64,000 nucleotides of DNA from Cerioporus squamosus (GCA_022592435.1 JABYQS010000001.1:1054001-1118000), one strand, 5' to 3'; positions 44,280 to 57,229 are shown, counted from the stretch's first letter. Notes: generated by a model from the sequence alone, not told the origin. Translations and numbers: made by a program.

Positions 44280-46847
44280 TTAAATCGGGAGTCGGCGTCG
44301 TTTGGCTTGCTTCCACCAGTGCCGCACGACGAAGGAGTACATGATGATAACTACCACGGCGATCGCAATGACAGTAGCGAAAACGTCGTAGCGGTTCCCT
44401 TCGAGGTCGTTGTGGGGAACGTCGCAGTTCATCGAGAACAACCCTACGGCAGGGTCAGATGTACACCGACTAACGCATAGACTACTACGTACCAATGAGA
44501 GTCTGCACACAGAGCACCCCTAGCGAGACGACAGTGAGCGCTACGATCGCCTTGTCGCTCCCCGACTTAGCCTTGCTGACGGAGGTGCGCAACTGCGACA
44601 AATACGTCGGATGCGACTGGCTTAGCATGCGTTCGTAATGCGCGAGCGACTGTTGCAGCGTCAGGATGTGATCTACATGCAGAATCAAGACTTATCAGCG
44701 CCGAGAGTCTTTGCCCAGAGCCAAGCCGGGAGACTTCACCTTGGACATCGCCCATATAAACAAACACATCCAAATCGTCCTCCGTGCCCGTGCCCAGGCT
44801 CCACTCGCCCTTGGCCAGCAGCCGCTTCCTAACTTGGGCAACCACCTCAGACTTGACTGCCAAGAACCGCGTCAACGACGTGACGAGCCGCCGGATGCGC
44901 GCCATCCGATGCACCGTGGTTAGTGGGTGATAGTAATCCGATGACTGGGTATCGACAGCTCTGAACCGGGGTATAGAAGTAAGGGTCTCGCGAATCGCTC
45001 GTCGAGCTCGCCGAACCAGGAGAGGAAAGCTAGTGGGGGAAGAGAAGCGCGGCTTCGCGACCACCGACTTTGTCGTCGCTTTGCCTAGGAAAGAACCTTT
45101 CTCATCTACGTCTACAGAGATCTTCTCCTTGATTTCGGGACTGCCAGGTCTCAAGGTCTGCTCTGAGAGGGTAGCGAGGGGGTCTTCCTTCGGAACAGGA
45201 GTCTCATCGCCAGCAGAGAAGACGAGCCGGTCAATGGCTAGTGCCTCCTTCTCTATGATATCCAGATAGGGGAAGAAGGAGTCGACGATGGAATCCATGA
45301 GGCCGTGTGCGATCCACTCTGTGAATAATGATCAGCAAAGAGTCTATCAAACGCACGACAAACGCACCAGAAGATGTGATTGCGCTGTCTCCGAGCAGCA
45401 TGATCCTATGCCGCACCCTATCGACGTGTTCTGCACTATTTTTCAGCCTCAACAGCAATTTCCTTACTCAACACATTGACGAACCGTCAAGATCGGCAAA
45501 GTGAAACTGCAGGTTCAATGAGCACAGAGGCAACGATACAGGGGCAGCCGACCTACCGAGCAAATGCCGTCGCGGAAGACAACCAGATACATATTCACTT
45601 CCGCAACTATACCCTCATCTTGTGAGTCGAGATCCTCTTGACTCAGTAGATTTCGGATGCGTTCTCGTGTCTTCTGACTCTCAATGGCCCGGAACGAGAT
45701 GAAGTAGTAACCCAGCCTAGGGAAGAGCTCTAACTTCTCGCGAGGGTCCTGAGTCAGGATATCTTCTAGCGTTAGTGGATGCAGATGCAGAAGCTGCGGA
45801 TATATTCTCAGCAATGCCGCCCACCACCGTTACGCATGCACGTACCTTGCCAATGGCGCACATATCCTCCCAGGTCGGCGAGCTCACGTCCAGCCACCAA
45901 GCCTTCGGTGCACGCTGAGGTTCAAGTGCAATCTGGGGTGGCGGGCTCGCGACTGGGACAACCGGCGGCGACTGGGGAAGCTGCACCACAGAGGCCCTCT
46001 GCTTCCCCTTCCCATCCTTGCGCTGAGCGCCATGTCCAGGAATAGACGGGGTCGATCTCGCCACGTCCGACTCGTCCGACAGCATATAGTCCTGGTGGAG
46101 CGGTGAGAGAGGACGAGAATGCGGGCTCAAGGCAATCGTGGGGGGCGTGGATCGAGCCTGGGGCTGGGTCTGCGCAGGTTCGGTACGCACACGGCGGGCC
46201 TTTGCGCTCTCCCTCAAAACAGCGTTCAGCCTGTTCATTACCACGTCCAGAGATGTCGAGCGCAGGATGGGATCTTGCAATGCAGCACGCGCAGCCTTGC
46301 GGTCAGCCGCGGCCTGGGATTTCGCTCCGGCAATGGGCCGCTTCGGGGCGTAAAGCACGAAGCCTCGAGGTATGGTACGCAGGTCCTCACGGGCTCGGAT
46401 ACGTGCAGCGACCTCACGCTCAGAACGTGCGTTGTGGAGCGTGGCGATACTCCGTGGCCGCCGCTTGCGCCTTCGTGTAGTATGCGACTTCGCTTGGGTT
46501 GCGACAGAGGCTGAGGACGAAGAGGAGGACGATAGACTGGAGCTTGACATCCATGCGCGGGCCCACCGAGAGATAGCGTTCTCCACTCCGGCCGATATCG
46601 CGCCTAGACGACCGCCGAATATCGACACACTGGAGCTCGAGCTCGAGGAGGTCGAGGAGGAGGAGGACATGGGGGAGGGAGATCTGGGCGGTGTCGGGGG
46701 TGTGCCGCGATATATGTCATGGTCTCCATCTTCATCGCCGGAATCGTCTGTAAAGTCTGCGGGGTTCTGGACGTAGCCATAGACTTCGGCGGGAGGGGAA
46801 ACTTGAAAGAAGGATACGGGTTCGCTGTCTTGCTGATGGTGAGGCAT
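44280..46847 (-). CDS. CorA-family Mg2+ transporter (Alr1/Mnr2 type) with S-M-N signature
   Basis: Minus-strand exons 46847-45846, 45793-45557, 45506-45485, 45430-45368, 45318-44740, 44672-44493 and 44443-44280 give 748 aa. The N-terminal 330 residues are disordered, with poly-Ser runs and basic clusters. The CorA core starts at AWWLDVSSPTWEDMCAIGK and LHPLTLEDILTQDPREKLE, followed by the long funnel helices, and ends with two membrane helices (IVALTVVSLGVLCVQTLIG and YDVFATVIAIAVVVIIMYSF). Between them, where CorA proteins carry Gly-Met-Asn as selectivity filter, the sequence reads GLFSMNCDVP, so Gly is Ser. A basic tail KQAKRRRLPI follows. Known: yeast Alr1 (plasma membrane) and Mnr2 (vacuole) are pentameric Mg channels of this layout. 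Which membrane this one occupies cannot be told. Confidence 0.9.
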
Positions 46848-47141
46848 GCCGGAGAGACGCTCTTTCCGCCTAAGTAGATGAGAGATCGGGTCGCCAGCAT
46901 CGACGCCGCGCCGCCAGGAGGATGCAGTCGTGAGGAGTCTACATGGACGTGGTTGAGGTTCAAGTTCACGGTGGCGGCTGCATCGGCGGAAAACCGCGCA
47001 CACACGTAGGCGCTCGTGTCGGTGACGCACGTTCCGAGTACTGGCAGCCTATGGCACGCTCGTCATATCCAACGCAAAACAAGGATCGTATAGGATGCGC
47101 GAGACGGCGCAGATGAGGCAATATACAACACGAGTGATATG

Positions 47142-48589
47142 CTATGAAGCCCTCGGACGTTTCCTCGAACCGCCTTCAGCTGCAGAATGTGGACGTTTGT
47201 GGGAGGGACCTCCGTCGCCTCCCAGATTCCTTGGAGCTTGTCCGGCAACAAAGGGTCTCTTCTTCTTCTCCTTCTGGTTGACCTTCTTCTGCTTCTTCTC
47301 GATGGCCTTGCGCACCGCACCCCTTCCGCCTGATGCGGCCAATGCGTCATACTTCGCACGCAGGAGCAACGCCTTCTTGTCCGCTACACGATGAAAGGAC
47401 GTGTTAGCTCACATAGTCGTCACCATCACAGCATATAGTGGACACATACCATTCTTCATATACCACGCCTTCTTGCCTTGCTGCTGTCTCTCCCGCTCTT
47501 CCTTCGCGGCCTTGCTGAGAGCTTCCATCTCAATCTTCTCCCGTCGATCCTTGTTCACCGTGCTTTCAGCACGTTTCACGGCACGTTCCAATCGCTCGAC
47601 CTCCGCTTCTCTCTCTGCGCGGAGATCTCGTGGAGAATTGACCAGCAATTTGCGTGCACGCTTCAGGTTCTCCCTCAACGTCTTCAGTTCGTCCTGGTGC
47701 ATCTCCGAGAGGAACCCATATTGGGTCTGGAACCGCTTAGGGTCGTATTCACCTGTGACAGACAGGAAGCGTGGGTCACGAGGACTCTACAGACATGATG
47801 AGCATCTGCGCTTAGCGAAGGGAAAATGCCTTTACGCACAAGTTTCTCCTCTGCAACAAGCCTGGCCCGAGGTACTGGTCTCTTGGACGACATCTCGGTC
47901 GGTCTGCGGGGAATGTTCAGTTGATGCATGTGTACTGAAAGAGACAATCAGGCACTTACGCATGCTTGTGCTTGCGCTTCGGGATCACTTTCTTCTCTCG
48001 AGTAGGTTCTTCTCTCTCCTTCCCCTTTTCCGGCCGAGCTATTGGGGCGGAGGTCTCTTCCTCTGGTTCAGATTCATCTTCCTCCTCAGAATCGCTCACG
48101 GCCTGCGCCTTTGCCAGGGCCTGATGAGCTTTACGCAGAGCACCAAATGGGAGCGACTGTAGGTCCGCTTCCTACACATTCCGTCAGTTCATCCGAGAGC
48201 ATAAGCGAAGCAGGAAAACGCACCAAACGCGAGTTATCCACATCCTCCTCAGTTGTGCTTTCTTCCTCATCCGACAAGTTGTCCAGCTCCTCCTCGTCTA
48301 CCCACTGCGCGACTCGCGGGGCGTCTGGCTCAGCATCCGCATCCAATTCGTCCTCGCCAACCTCTGAGCCAGAAGAGTCGCCATCCATGCCGTGCTTCTC
48401 AGAAGAGCCTTTTGAGCCGCCTGAGCCTGAGACAGACGCATTTGACTCGATGTCATCCTCTTGCAGTTGAACTCTCCCCTTCGTAGTCGCAGTTTTTGCG
48501 TGAGAGGAACCCGCAGCGGGCTTGGGCTTCATTGAGGATTCTCCGTGTTTCAAAATGAGCCGGGATGCAGGGCGTGGTCTTCGGGGCAT
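47142..48589 (-). CDS. RRP36: rRNA processing protein RRP36
   Basis: Minus-strand exons 48589-48224, 48171-47960, 47903-47840, 47786-47450 and 47383-47142 give 406 aa. The N-terminal half is acidic and Ser-rich. The conserved part begins with KRPVPRARLV and SPRDPRFLSVTGEYDPKRF, continues with a long charged helix (ELKTLRENLKRARKLL; AEREAEVERLERAVKRAEST) and closes with GKKAWYMKN, the ADKKALLLRAKYDAL element and a Lys/Arg-rich tail. These are the RRP36 family signatures. Known: Rrp36 is a nucleolar component of the 90S pre-ribosome needed for early cleavages of pre-rRNA toward 18S. The choice of GTGCGT donor at 47839 keeps phase; a GTAAAG donor three bases later would not. Confidence 0.92.
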
Positions 48590-49006
48590 AGTAGAAAGAT
48601 GTTGCGTGCTGCAGCAGCAGCAGAACAGGGGAGAGTTGAGTGGTACGAACACAAGAGTCGGGCGTAAGTGCCTACACACGCAAGGGACGCATCTTATCAG
48701 ATAAGATGGGCCGTACGCACCGTGACCGCGTTCTGATCGCGAGCCATCTGAGTCTTCCTCACTTCACTTCTTCCGTGCCGCGCATTCGAGGCTGCAACTG
48801 CCCAAGACCGCGCTTCTGTCTTAGAAAGTGCTCCTGCGGTCAATATCTGGATACTGTAAGCCCGAACCCACGTTGTGGGTCATAGACTCATCCAATGGCG
48901 ACATGACACCCCAACACCGGCTTATCCGAGCCAGCTATATAGAGCCGTGCAACCTGTACTGCGGTTAGGCTCAACCCCACCTTCCTCTTGACACCCGCCA
49001 GCCAAT
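48590..49006. other. Divergent promoter RRP36 / FMN reductase
   Basis: 417 bases between divergent start codons, containing one TATA box for the plus-strand gene. Confidence 0.5.
48936..48941 (+). promoter_or_regulatory. TATA box of FMN reductase-like gene
   Basis: TATATA about 65 bases upstream of the ATG at 49007. Confidence 0.5.
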
Positions 49007-49624
49007 ATGTCCAAAGTCGCGCTTATCCTCGGGAGCTTGCGCAGACCCGGCCAGGGCATTGGCATCGCGAGCTGGCTCACCCCCGTCCTCCGCCAAGCTC
49101 TGAACAACCCGAACTCGAGACACCCCTCCTCGGCCAAGGTGGACGTCGTGTTCGTCGACCCAACGAAACCGCCTCTTCCCCTCGGCGCCATCACGGACGG
49201 TACTCATGTCCCCGCCGACATTCGTGACCCCACAAAACATCCCAATCCAGCCGTGCGCGAGTGGGCCACGTTCGTATCCTCCTGCAGCGGCTTTGTCGTT
49301 CTCTCTCCGGAGTACAACGGCTCGTATCCAGGCGAGCTGAAGAACACGCTGGACCACCTGTACTGGGAATGGAGGAACAAGCCTGTCGTGATCGTTACAT
49401 ACGGCGGTGGTGGAGGGACGCGGTGTGCTGCACTGCTCAGGTCGCTGCTTGGCGGCGCGTTCAAGATGCAGGTCACGGAGAAGGGGGTTGCCATCAAGTG
49501 GCCCAAAGGCTCTGGGAATGTCCCTACTGAAGGAGACGCTCCGGAATGGCTGAAGGCGTTCGAGCCGGACGTCTTGGAGGCGATAGAGGAAATGAATGGA
49601 CTCATTGCCAAGTCCAAACCGTAG
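49007..49624 (+). CDS. NADPH-dependent FMN reductase family protein (flavodoxin-like)
   Basis: This is an intronless 205 aa gene, unusual in this window. The N-terminus KVALILGSLRRPGQGIGIAS is the phosphate-binding loop for FMN; the family's second signature follows as FVVLSPEYNGSYPGELKNTLDHL, the usual P-E-Y-N-x-S-x-P-G-x-L-K-N-x-x-D pattern. VTYGGGGGTRCAALLRSLLGG is the third FMN-contacting segment. Known: these homodimeric enzymes reduce FMN, azo dyes or quinones with NADPH in the cytosol. It is divergent from RRP36; its short leader, TATA box and lack of introns suggest an inducible detoxification gene, which is inference. Confidence 0.92.
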   Translation: MSKVALILGSLRRPGQGIGIASWLTPVLRQALNNPNSRHPSSAKVDVVFVDPTKPPLPLGAITDGTHVPADIRDPTKHPNPAVREWATFVSSCSGFVVLSPEYNGSYPGELKNTLDHLYWEWRNKPVVIVTYGGGGGTRCAALLRSLLGGAFKMQVTEKGVAIKWPKGSGNVPTEGDAPEWLKAFEPDVLEAIEEMNGLIAKSKP

Positions 49625-49785
49625 ACGAGATGATTCCTGTACGTTGATGCTCTACCCTATCTCGTTAACGTCAACTCTTCTTACGTGTTTGCTTCACGCA
49701 AGCCTCTCCCATGTCCGGATCCATGCGATGGTATAGGCAGTGCAATAAATATATCGTTACGGTCATGAGGTCATGAATTGGTATG

Positions 49786-52700
49786 CTAGATGGACTTCCC
49801 CTCCACTCCCTTCCCATTGCCCGAGAAGCGACCGTTAGCGGTCGAGTCATTACCCAACAAGACATACTTCCCATGCTCCAGTCGCACGTCCAGCGAGAGA
49901 CCTTGGGATGGCTCGCCGGTGCGCCACAGCGGGCTGACACCGAACCACACCGCAAGCTTCGAGAGCAGCCGTCTGCGATGGGTTTTCCGCTTCCTGAGAG
50001 GATCGTCAAGGATCCCTTCCCACCGGTACGCGGGACGTGCACGGATCGACTCGTCGTCGTACTCCGTGCCACCGCCTGTGCCCAGGGTCGACGGACGAGG
50101 AAGAGTCTGGAGATCGATATCCTCCATGTCCAGCTCTGATGTGTCGTCGCCCAAGTGGAAGATAATGGCCTATGAGCCCGTCTCGTCAGCGGATGAAAAT
50201 CATCAAGGTGTTGGGATAGCTCACCCCATTCGATCCGTGGAAGACAATGTCGTTCATCCGGAGGTAGATCTTGTTCAGGAAACCGGCATGGAAGAAGTCG
50301 AAGAACTTAGGTTGCTTGTGCAACAGACCACGTTGCGTGAGGAAGTTCTCCAGGGCCGCCCTCGGCAGAGGGGTGTAGGCAATGGACGTCGGGTAATGCG
50401 GGTTGAACTCCGTCTCGTACTTCCTGAACGCGCTGATGGTCTCCCAATTCCTCCGCCACAGGTCGTCCTGGTATGCTTATCAGTCCAGTGCTCTGGAGAT
50501 TCAGTTGGTGGACACTCACCCAGAAGATGTACCACCAAGTCGCGAGCTCCGAGCTCGACACCGCAGCCATGCGCTCGTATGTGATTCCGAAGACGTCAAC
50601 ACTACCAGCCATGAGCTTCCGGACACGCGGGTCGCTCTCCATCTCCACTGCGCTCTCGCACAATCCTCGCGGCTCATGAGGGTAGTGATCGTAGACCTCG
50701 CTGAGGAAGCGGTACGATAGTGTGCGCTTCTTCCACTCGAACTCCTTCCTATAGTGCTGTCGATAGTTGTGAATGACCGCCTCGATGTACGACAGGCGGC
50801 TCGGAATGAGATTCTCATTCATCGAGAGGAAGTGGGCGAGAAGTTGGTTGAGATCGTAGTCGTCCGTCAGTCCGATGACGTTCCCGCCTACTTGTACGTC
50901 CTTGGCGTACGTGAGCTGAATATCGAACCCACTGCCCAGGTCAAGCCCCTCCCACTCGATGTGACCGTTTCGCTTTAGTTCGAACTTGGCTATCTGATAG
51001 TGGACCGTTGTCTTGGCCCCGTAGCGCTTCCCACAGCAGCAGAACTTGCCGCGGTCGCCAATGTACTATTCATGAGCCATCAGCACGACAACTCAGGCAT
51101 TGCTATCGAATCATTGCATACCTCGACGTGGTCATAGGGCCACCGGACATACTGGCCGTCCAACGCGCGCAACGCCATACGAACTTGCCGCTTCCGCATG
51201 ATGTCCTCTCTGGAGTTCTGTTGAAGGTATCTCTCCAGTTCCCCGACTTCGCTCAGAACCAGTTCCGGGCCATCGTCATACTGAATCACCTGCAAGGGAA
51301 TTAGATGCTCCTACCGATGACTTAGATGTAGCACCGAACTCACCAGTGTCGGCGGGAAGGGAACCCACCAAGCGCTTCCAAAGAACTTGGTGCATCCCCG
51401 CGGTTTCGCCCCGTGAGGCTTCCAGTAGCAATCAGGCCCAACGAAGTGTTTTTGAATGGTCTCTTCCATGTAATGGAACCATTCGTAGTCAGGTCCCGAG
51501 ACGAGCTTCACCGCTTTGTGGTATGCAAGAGAGCCAACCTCTCGTAGGATCTGCATACGAAGTAAGCCCAGAGCTTTGCGCTGTCACCTACACTACGCAC
51601 CTTCAAGTTCTCAACATGTCTCTCAGCAGGGGTACCTTCGAAACCTAGCAGATAAGGTGGGTATTCATTATGGCGCGCCTGTTTGAACTCCATCTTCTGG
51701 TGCTTGGGTATATGGCAGTCCTCGTCGGTAAGAAGCAGTGTAGTGATGGCCTCTTGCCATATGCGACGTTTGGTATGCGGTGAGTGAGATGAGAGATCCA
51801 GCCTGAGCGCGTTCTCAGTGATTTTGCAGTAGGCCTTTCGATGTTACATACCTTGGGGAGAATATATCAATGCCTAAAGGAGAGTCAACACTTGTGCGAG
51901 AGACATCCCCGCGGAGAACCTACTGAAATCTAGGCGTCGCGCAAGCCCTAGTGGTGGTATAATCAGCTTCTATCCTAGGCAGAGCTCTACAAATACTTAC
52001 TCTTGACCAAGCGTCGTACACGAGCCATGTTGATGAAGATGAAGTCTGCGCCCCCCGGTCAGGATGACGAGTGAAGCTTTGAAGTCTGACGAAACGAGAT
52101 TACTCACAAAAACTAAGTCCATAAGTTACGATATAGATTCTAAGGAATTGGGAAAAGCTGTAAACAATGGCGCGAGGCTTTGGAGGAGATTGACCTACAT
52201 GTAGAGCACGGGTCCATTGAAGATGTCTTGCCCGGGTATGTTCAATGCGACAGCAAGAGACGCAGCAGACGTCAAGACGTAATTGAGCCTGGAAAACCAT
52301 TCGCTAGCGTTGTTGACTGGATCCAAGAAAGGCGCGAAGACGCATTGTACCCCGAAGAAGATGAGCATAGCAATTAGAAGCAGTATTTGGCGGGCAACGT
52401 TGACTTTGTCGCGTGAAGCGTTACGGAAGACGCAGTTGTCAGGATTGATAACGGCAGTCAGCAGCAGGGTCGTCAGCTTGGCGAAGAGGTAGGTTGACTC
52501 GTAGGTAGCCCATCCTCTCCTGAAACCTGGAGTAGTCTGAGTACTCGTTCGCTTCAATGTGAGTAGTGAACCGTTCACGCACCCCCATACAAGAAAGATA
52601 ACGGGTTCTTATCGCGGCTGAGTAGTCGCTGGTATTCGCGGTCCATGTCGTTCTGACTACGAAGTGCCCCCAGTTCCGTATATCGATCGACCTTCGGTGT

Positions 52701-54497
52701 GACACGACGTATTGTCCGATGGAGATGTATGGGGTACCAGATAGTCAACTATGGGACCATCAGTGCAATTATCGAGCGAGCGATGGGAGCGTACTCACCG
52801 CAAGGAAGCATATGATAGCAATAATGACCACTACCGGCGCATAGTTGACCTCATTTCGGAGCATCGTAGTTGTATAGCAGAAGTCCAATGGGTCACGGTA
52901 CTCCTCCGGGGGACCAAGGGGAGTCACCTCGGGGGGAAATGTTGTTGCGTTTGTGTAAGGATTGGGTACAACCCATAGGTCATCTGACCACACAAGGACG
53001 TGAACGGCCATCGTACTCAACGGTAGGTATATCACCGTCAAGACGAAACTACAGAGGAGAACCAACCACGTATGCTTGAGGTAAGTGGCCGATTGGAGCC
53101 CTTCTGGGATAACCACGGAACAGCAAGCAGCTGTCATCCTCATGAAGACATAGAGAAGAATTCCGGCGACGATCATGAAAACCACCAGCAGAATGAGAGA
53201 TTGAACAAGCGTTGAAGCGAAGTTGAATGCAAGCACGTTTGGACTGATAATTGTGTGAGTTTTCTGATGATACGCGACTGACAAGGTACTTACACTTTCT
53301 GCAGAAAGAATGTCCGCATCTGATCCTCTGGCTTCGCCCCATGAGAAACTGAGTGACGCAACGTTGAGCCGCTCTGAAGGTGCGGCTGAAGTTTCAACTC
53401 ACAGAATGTACTCAAAAGTAAGGCAAATATCTGAAGTGTATCCACTAGACCTTGGATGCTGTAGAATGATGCGATAGCACTCGAACCCTGTCACACAAAG
53501 TCAGCTGAGCGACCACGGAAATTCGATACTGAAGCACGCTCACCGTGACCCCGAGCGCGACGTTGAGGAGTGCGGAGAATATGGTATCCCGGTTTCGCCA
53601 GGCAGGTGGGATCTTCCAGTTGTTCTCGAGATCCACCATGGTGGTCCCATTGAGGCGTTCCAATGGTGGAAACATCGCGACGTCAAAAGCTTTACCCTTC
53701 CCTTTACCCTTCCCTACCCCTGTGGCATGGGTTACAGGAAAATTCGGCATGTCCAACGATGCGATGTAGTCGTCCAGCTGTGGGAGCGACACCGGGGCAG
53801 CATTCCTCGCCAATATCTGCGAGAGAGGGACTGGGGTATGGGGGCCAAGGACTCGCGATGGCTGTACCAGCGTGACAGTTGAAGAAGAGAGTGGATGGTT
53901 CTTGTATGCAGTAGATGTGGAGGCGAATGAGGCCGTCTCCGCCTGATACAACGAGTCTCGCCGGGTCTTGGAGTCAGGGAGTAGTGTTGTCTGCGACGAA
54001 CCCGACGTGCCAGGGAGCAGCGTTTGCAGCTCAATAGCTGAGCTTTCTTCCGTTATGGACGCAGGGTCTGTCCATCTCGAAGTGCGCGATCGCGAGCTGC
54101 CAGCGGGAAACATACTTGGCTGACGTCCTGAGACGGAAAGAAGCTCGTCCACGACATCACCATCTGCTACCTCCTTCACCGTCTCTTCGTCGTCATCCTC
54201 GGTGGACAGAGGAGTATAGGGTGCTGTAGCATCATGAGTGAGAGAGGGGACGGGGACGACAGGGTCATCATCCTGATCGGCCGTGCTGGGCTCTCTTCGC
54301 CGCAGGAGAGGATGAGAGATGAACCTTGCAGGAGACGGCGCAGGTACGTCGAGGACTTGTGGAGACGTCGAGTTGGCTTGTGCCAGCGAGTTTCTGCGGG
54401 CTTGTCTGGACTCGGCGCGAGATGAATTTGGAGGGGAAGATGGGGTGGTGTCCGGCGTACGCGACTCGTAGAGACCGACCAAGTCCTTCACCGCCAT
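49786..54497 (-). CDS. Large polytopic membrane protein of unknown function
   Basis: A chain of about 15-20 exons on the minus strand from the ATG at 54497 to the stop at 49786, joined in consistent frames through 52-60 nt introns. It encodes a protein of well over 1200 aa. The N-terminal 310 residues are disordered and Ser/Thr/Asp-rich, starting MAVKDLVGLYESRTPDTTPS. Then come about seven to eight hydrophobic segments (for example LVQSLILLVVFMIVAGILLY, HTWLVLLCSFVLTVIYLPLS, VVVIIAIICFLAV, ILLLIAMLIFFGVQCVFAPF, LNYVLTSAASLAVALNI). The C-terminal half is soluble, with conserved-looking blocks such as PDYEWFHYMEETIQKHFVGP, KFFGSAWWVPFPP, YDHYPHEPRG and TWWYIFWDDLWRRNWETI. I recognise no named domain. 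No signal peptide, so the N-terminus is probably cytosolic. Exon borders in the 51.8-52.1 kb part are less certain. Confidence 0.7.
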
Positions 54498-54825
54498 CCT
54501 CTGCGGCTTCTCTGCGGCCCTGAGTGGAGTAGGGTGTCAAGCAGTCAAGAGAACATCCCCTGCAGTGCACGAGTGTCACGGAAGGCCGGACGCTGTAGTC
54601 GAGCGTGTCGACGGATGGGAGGACGCGACGCGGTGCGCACTTGTGGGGTATTCGCGCGCACGTGGTCGGGCTCGTTCGCCTACGCTTCCTCTTTTGGTTA
54701 ACACAGTTCAACGAAACCCTCGACGCACGGAACAGCCATGACATGGCGCGGTTCGCATGGCCATGCATCATGCATGTAGGTAAGTAAGTATTACAACACG
54801 ATCACAAGTCTCTGAGAACTCCGCC
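54498..54825. other. Intergenic region
   Basis: 328 bases between two minus-strand genes; promoter of the polytopic gene. No element assigned. Confidence 0.4.
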
Positions 54826-57229
54826 CTACTTCAACAGTTCCTGCACCAGGGGTCCGATACTGCTTTGTAGCCATGAATCCTGGACCCGTCTGAGATGAGA
54901 GTCGTCCGCGTCGACTTCATCCTTCTTGTCTTGATGATGTTTAATTGAGTCCACAGCCTTATGGATGAAGCTTGAGCTGTGGTGGTGGTGGCGTTGAGAC
55001 GAGTTGGATAACTTGGCGAGTAATTGGGGGCGGAACGACTCGTACTGTAGTTTGGCGTCCCAGGCATTCTTGACCTTGACTTCCCATGGTAACAACTGGT
55101 GCAGGATTGGAGGGTTACTGTCCACGATACTCTTCACGTGCGGACTGAGATTCGGCTGCGCCATGATAGACGGGTGAATTGTCTCATGTGTGACTTCGTT
55201 CGTCTCGCTTGGGGGCTCTCGTCGGCTGACCTTCGCGAGCTTGTAGATCCCGGTCAAGGGACTAATTAGCAACGATCAGTATACCCGCGCATAGATAGAG
55301 ACCGGATGCACGAACTCGTGTGGAGGCTGTGCTCCCCAGGGCGCAACCGGCTGCGGGAGCGACGACACGTAGTCGTAGTCGAACGACAGGGCGTCCTCGA
55401 TATTCGCCTAGTAACAACACTTTGTCAGAGATACAAGTACCAAGAAAGATGTTGCTTGACTGACAATCAACCAGTTAAAAGTCAAATCGGAAAGGTCGTG
55501 TTCTTCAAAGCCGCCTCCAACCTGCCGGTCAAACTCGTCAATATGTGATGGAATTTGTCCCGGGTGTTCTCGACTCACATCACAATGGGATCCTGCGTTC
55601 ACAGGAGAGACCATTGATCAGGCCAAATGCAAATAGTATCCCCTAGTGGCTTACCGGAGAACCAACACTATACAACAAACATGTGGTCAGCTTGAGACAT
55701 CGCGACTGACATGTATCCGGGGCTTGCCTGTTTCAGAACTTGCCCCCTCTCTCGACCCGCTTGGGTTTGCTCGAACGGGGCACAAGTCTAATGACCTTAT
55801 CAACGACAACGCCCGCACAACCTTACAGCCATACTCACGAAGTCAGCCCGGGTTTCATCCAAAGCAAGGGCTTGGTATGCCCGCTCTACGTGGTGGCCGA
55901 GACGACGGTCCGGGAAACCAAAGATGTTCTTGATCTTCTCACTCGTGAGGGACAACTCTTCGGGCATTCCGACGGAACCAACAGTGTCAAACACTCCAAT
56001 GACCCTGCTGATCTGTCAGCGATATGTTCCTGTGCATACCGAGAGGCATACTTGACAGAGAAATGCCCTGGTCCAATATCGACGCGTACTTGTCCGGGCG
56101 CACCTGAACTGGTCCATGGCTCAAGCTCTTCATTCAGCAGACGCTTCTCTGTATCAGAAGTGATCGGTGTATGATGGCTTATTGTCAGGCGAAACATTAG
56201 GTACCTTCTTCGTCCTCAGCTCTCCCGCGTTTCTGGTAAGCGAGGAAGATAGATGCGAAGTGATCCATCTGTGTCCTGTCCAGAACGCCGATAGCTCCCT
56301 GATTGGTGAATTCATGTGCATGAATACTCATAACGCGGTCTCTGAGACGAGCTGAGTTGCGGAACTCACGATGAACATGGCGACCATTCGGGCAGTATAC
56401 GCGCCCTGTAAGTGGTGGTTAGGCATGACCGCGCCGCACCCCCTTTATGCCGATGACTCCTGACCCTAGAGAACCCGAACAAGAAAATCTACAGAAGGCT
56501 GGCTGGTGAGCGAGCAGTCTGATGACTCATCACACGGACACCCACCTCGTCGCCCGGTCGATAGTTGCTGCATATGAAGAGCTTTAGTATGGTTCATATC
56601 AAGTATGCGCGACGTACTGAGCAACGAAACCATATGCCTCTTCGACTTTGCTCGCTGGACGCCCCGTCAGTCCCTCCTCGCTGTAACATTGTGATTGATA
56701 TTGGCAGCACGGCACATACCCAGCGATGCACCGGTCACACCTACAGTATCAACCGATCAGCATGTTAAGAGAGCCTTTCAGGAATATGGCACACCGTCAA
56801 CAATCTTGTCATAGATATTCTCTGTGCCAATACCACTCTGGTAGAACACGACCTGATGGATAGGTGGATTGCTGTGCCACGGAACGTCGTGAGTGTTCAC
56901 ATTCTTTGCCGGGGAGTACTCGTACACTCACAAACGCTCGTCTACATGATTGATGGAACGTGCGAGTCGCTGCAAGGCTGGCGTCATCTTCATGAGCTGT
57001 ACGACTGGGGCGAGCAACATACCAATATGTTCGTATACTTCCATTTCTGCCTTGCGTCAAGGCCGTCCTGCCAGGTACTATGCAATTGGATGAGCTAGCC
57101 ACCCCACGAGACATGCACAAAACCTGACCCGTCGCAACAGACGATGATCCTCTTGTAGGTATCGCTCGGTCGCCCCTGAGGGACACCCACAGGCGGCATG
57201 CCTGAATCGTAGTTACCATCGTTAGACAT
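54826..57229 (-). CDS. DUF2235 alpha/beta-hydrolase (T6SS Tle1-like phospholipase domain)
   Basis: Many short exons on the minus strand from the ATG at 57229 to the stop at 54826. The start gives MSNDGNYDSGMPPVG and then the DUF2235 opening KRIIVCCDGTWQDG, formed across a splice junction, with YTNILRLARSINHVDERL next. NPPIHQVVFYQSGIGTENIY follows, then the nucleophile elbow LFGFSRGAYTARMVA (G-F-S-R-G, split by an intron after the Ser-Arg) and IGVLDRTQMDHF. The C-terminal 150 residues are basic and His-rich (QRHHHHSSSFIHK) and look like a separate tail. Known: this domain is found in bacterial type VI secretion phospholipase effectors and in many fungal proteins of unknown role. A lipase or esterase activity is inferred. 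Exon borders at 55.2-55.4 kb were not resolved. Confidence 0.85.
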
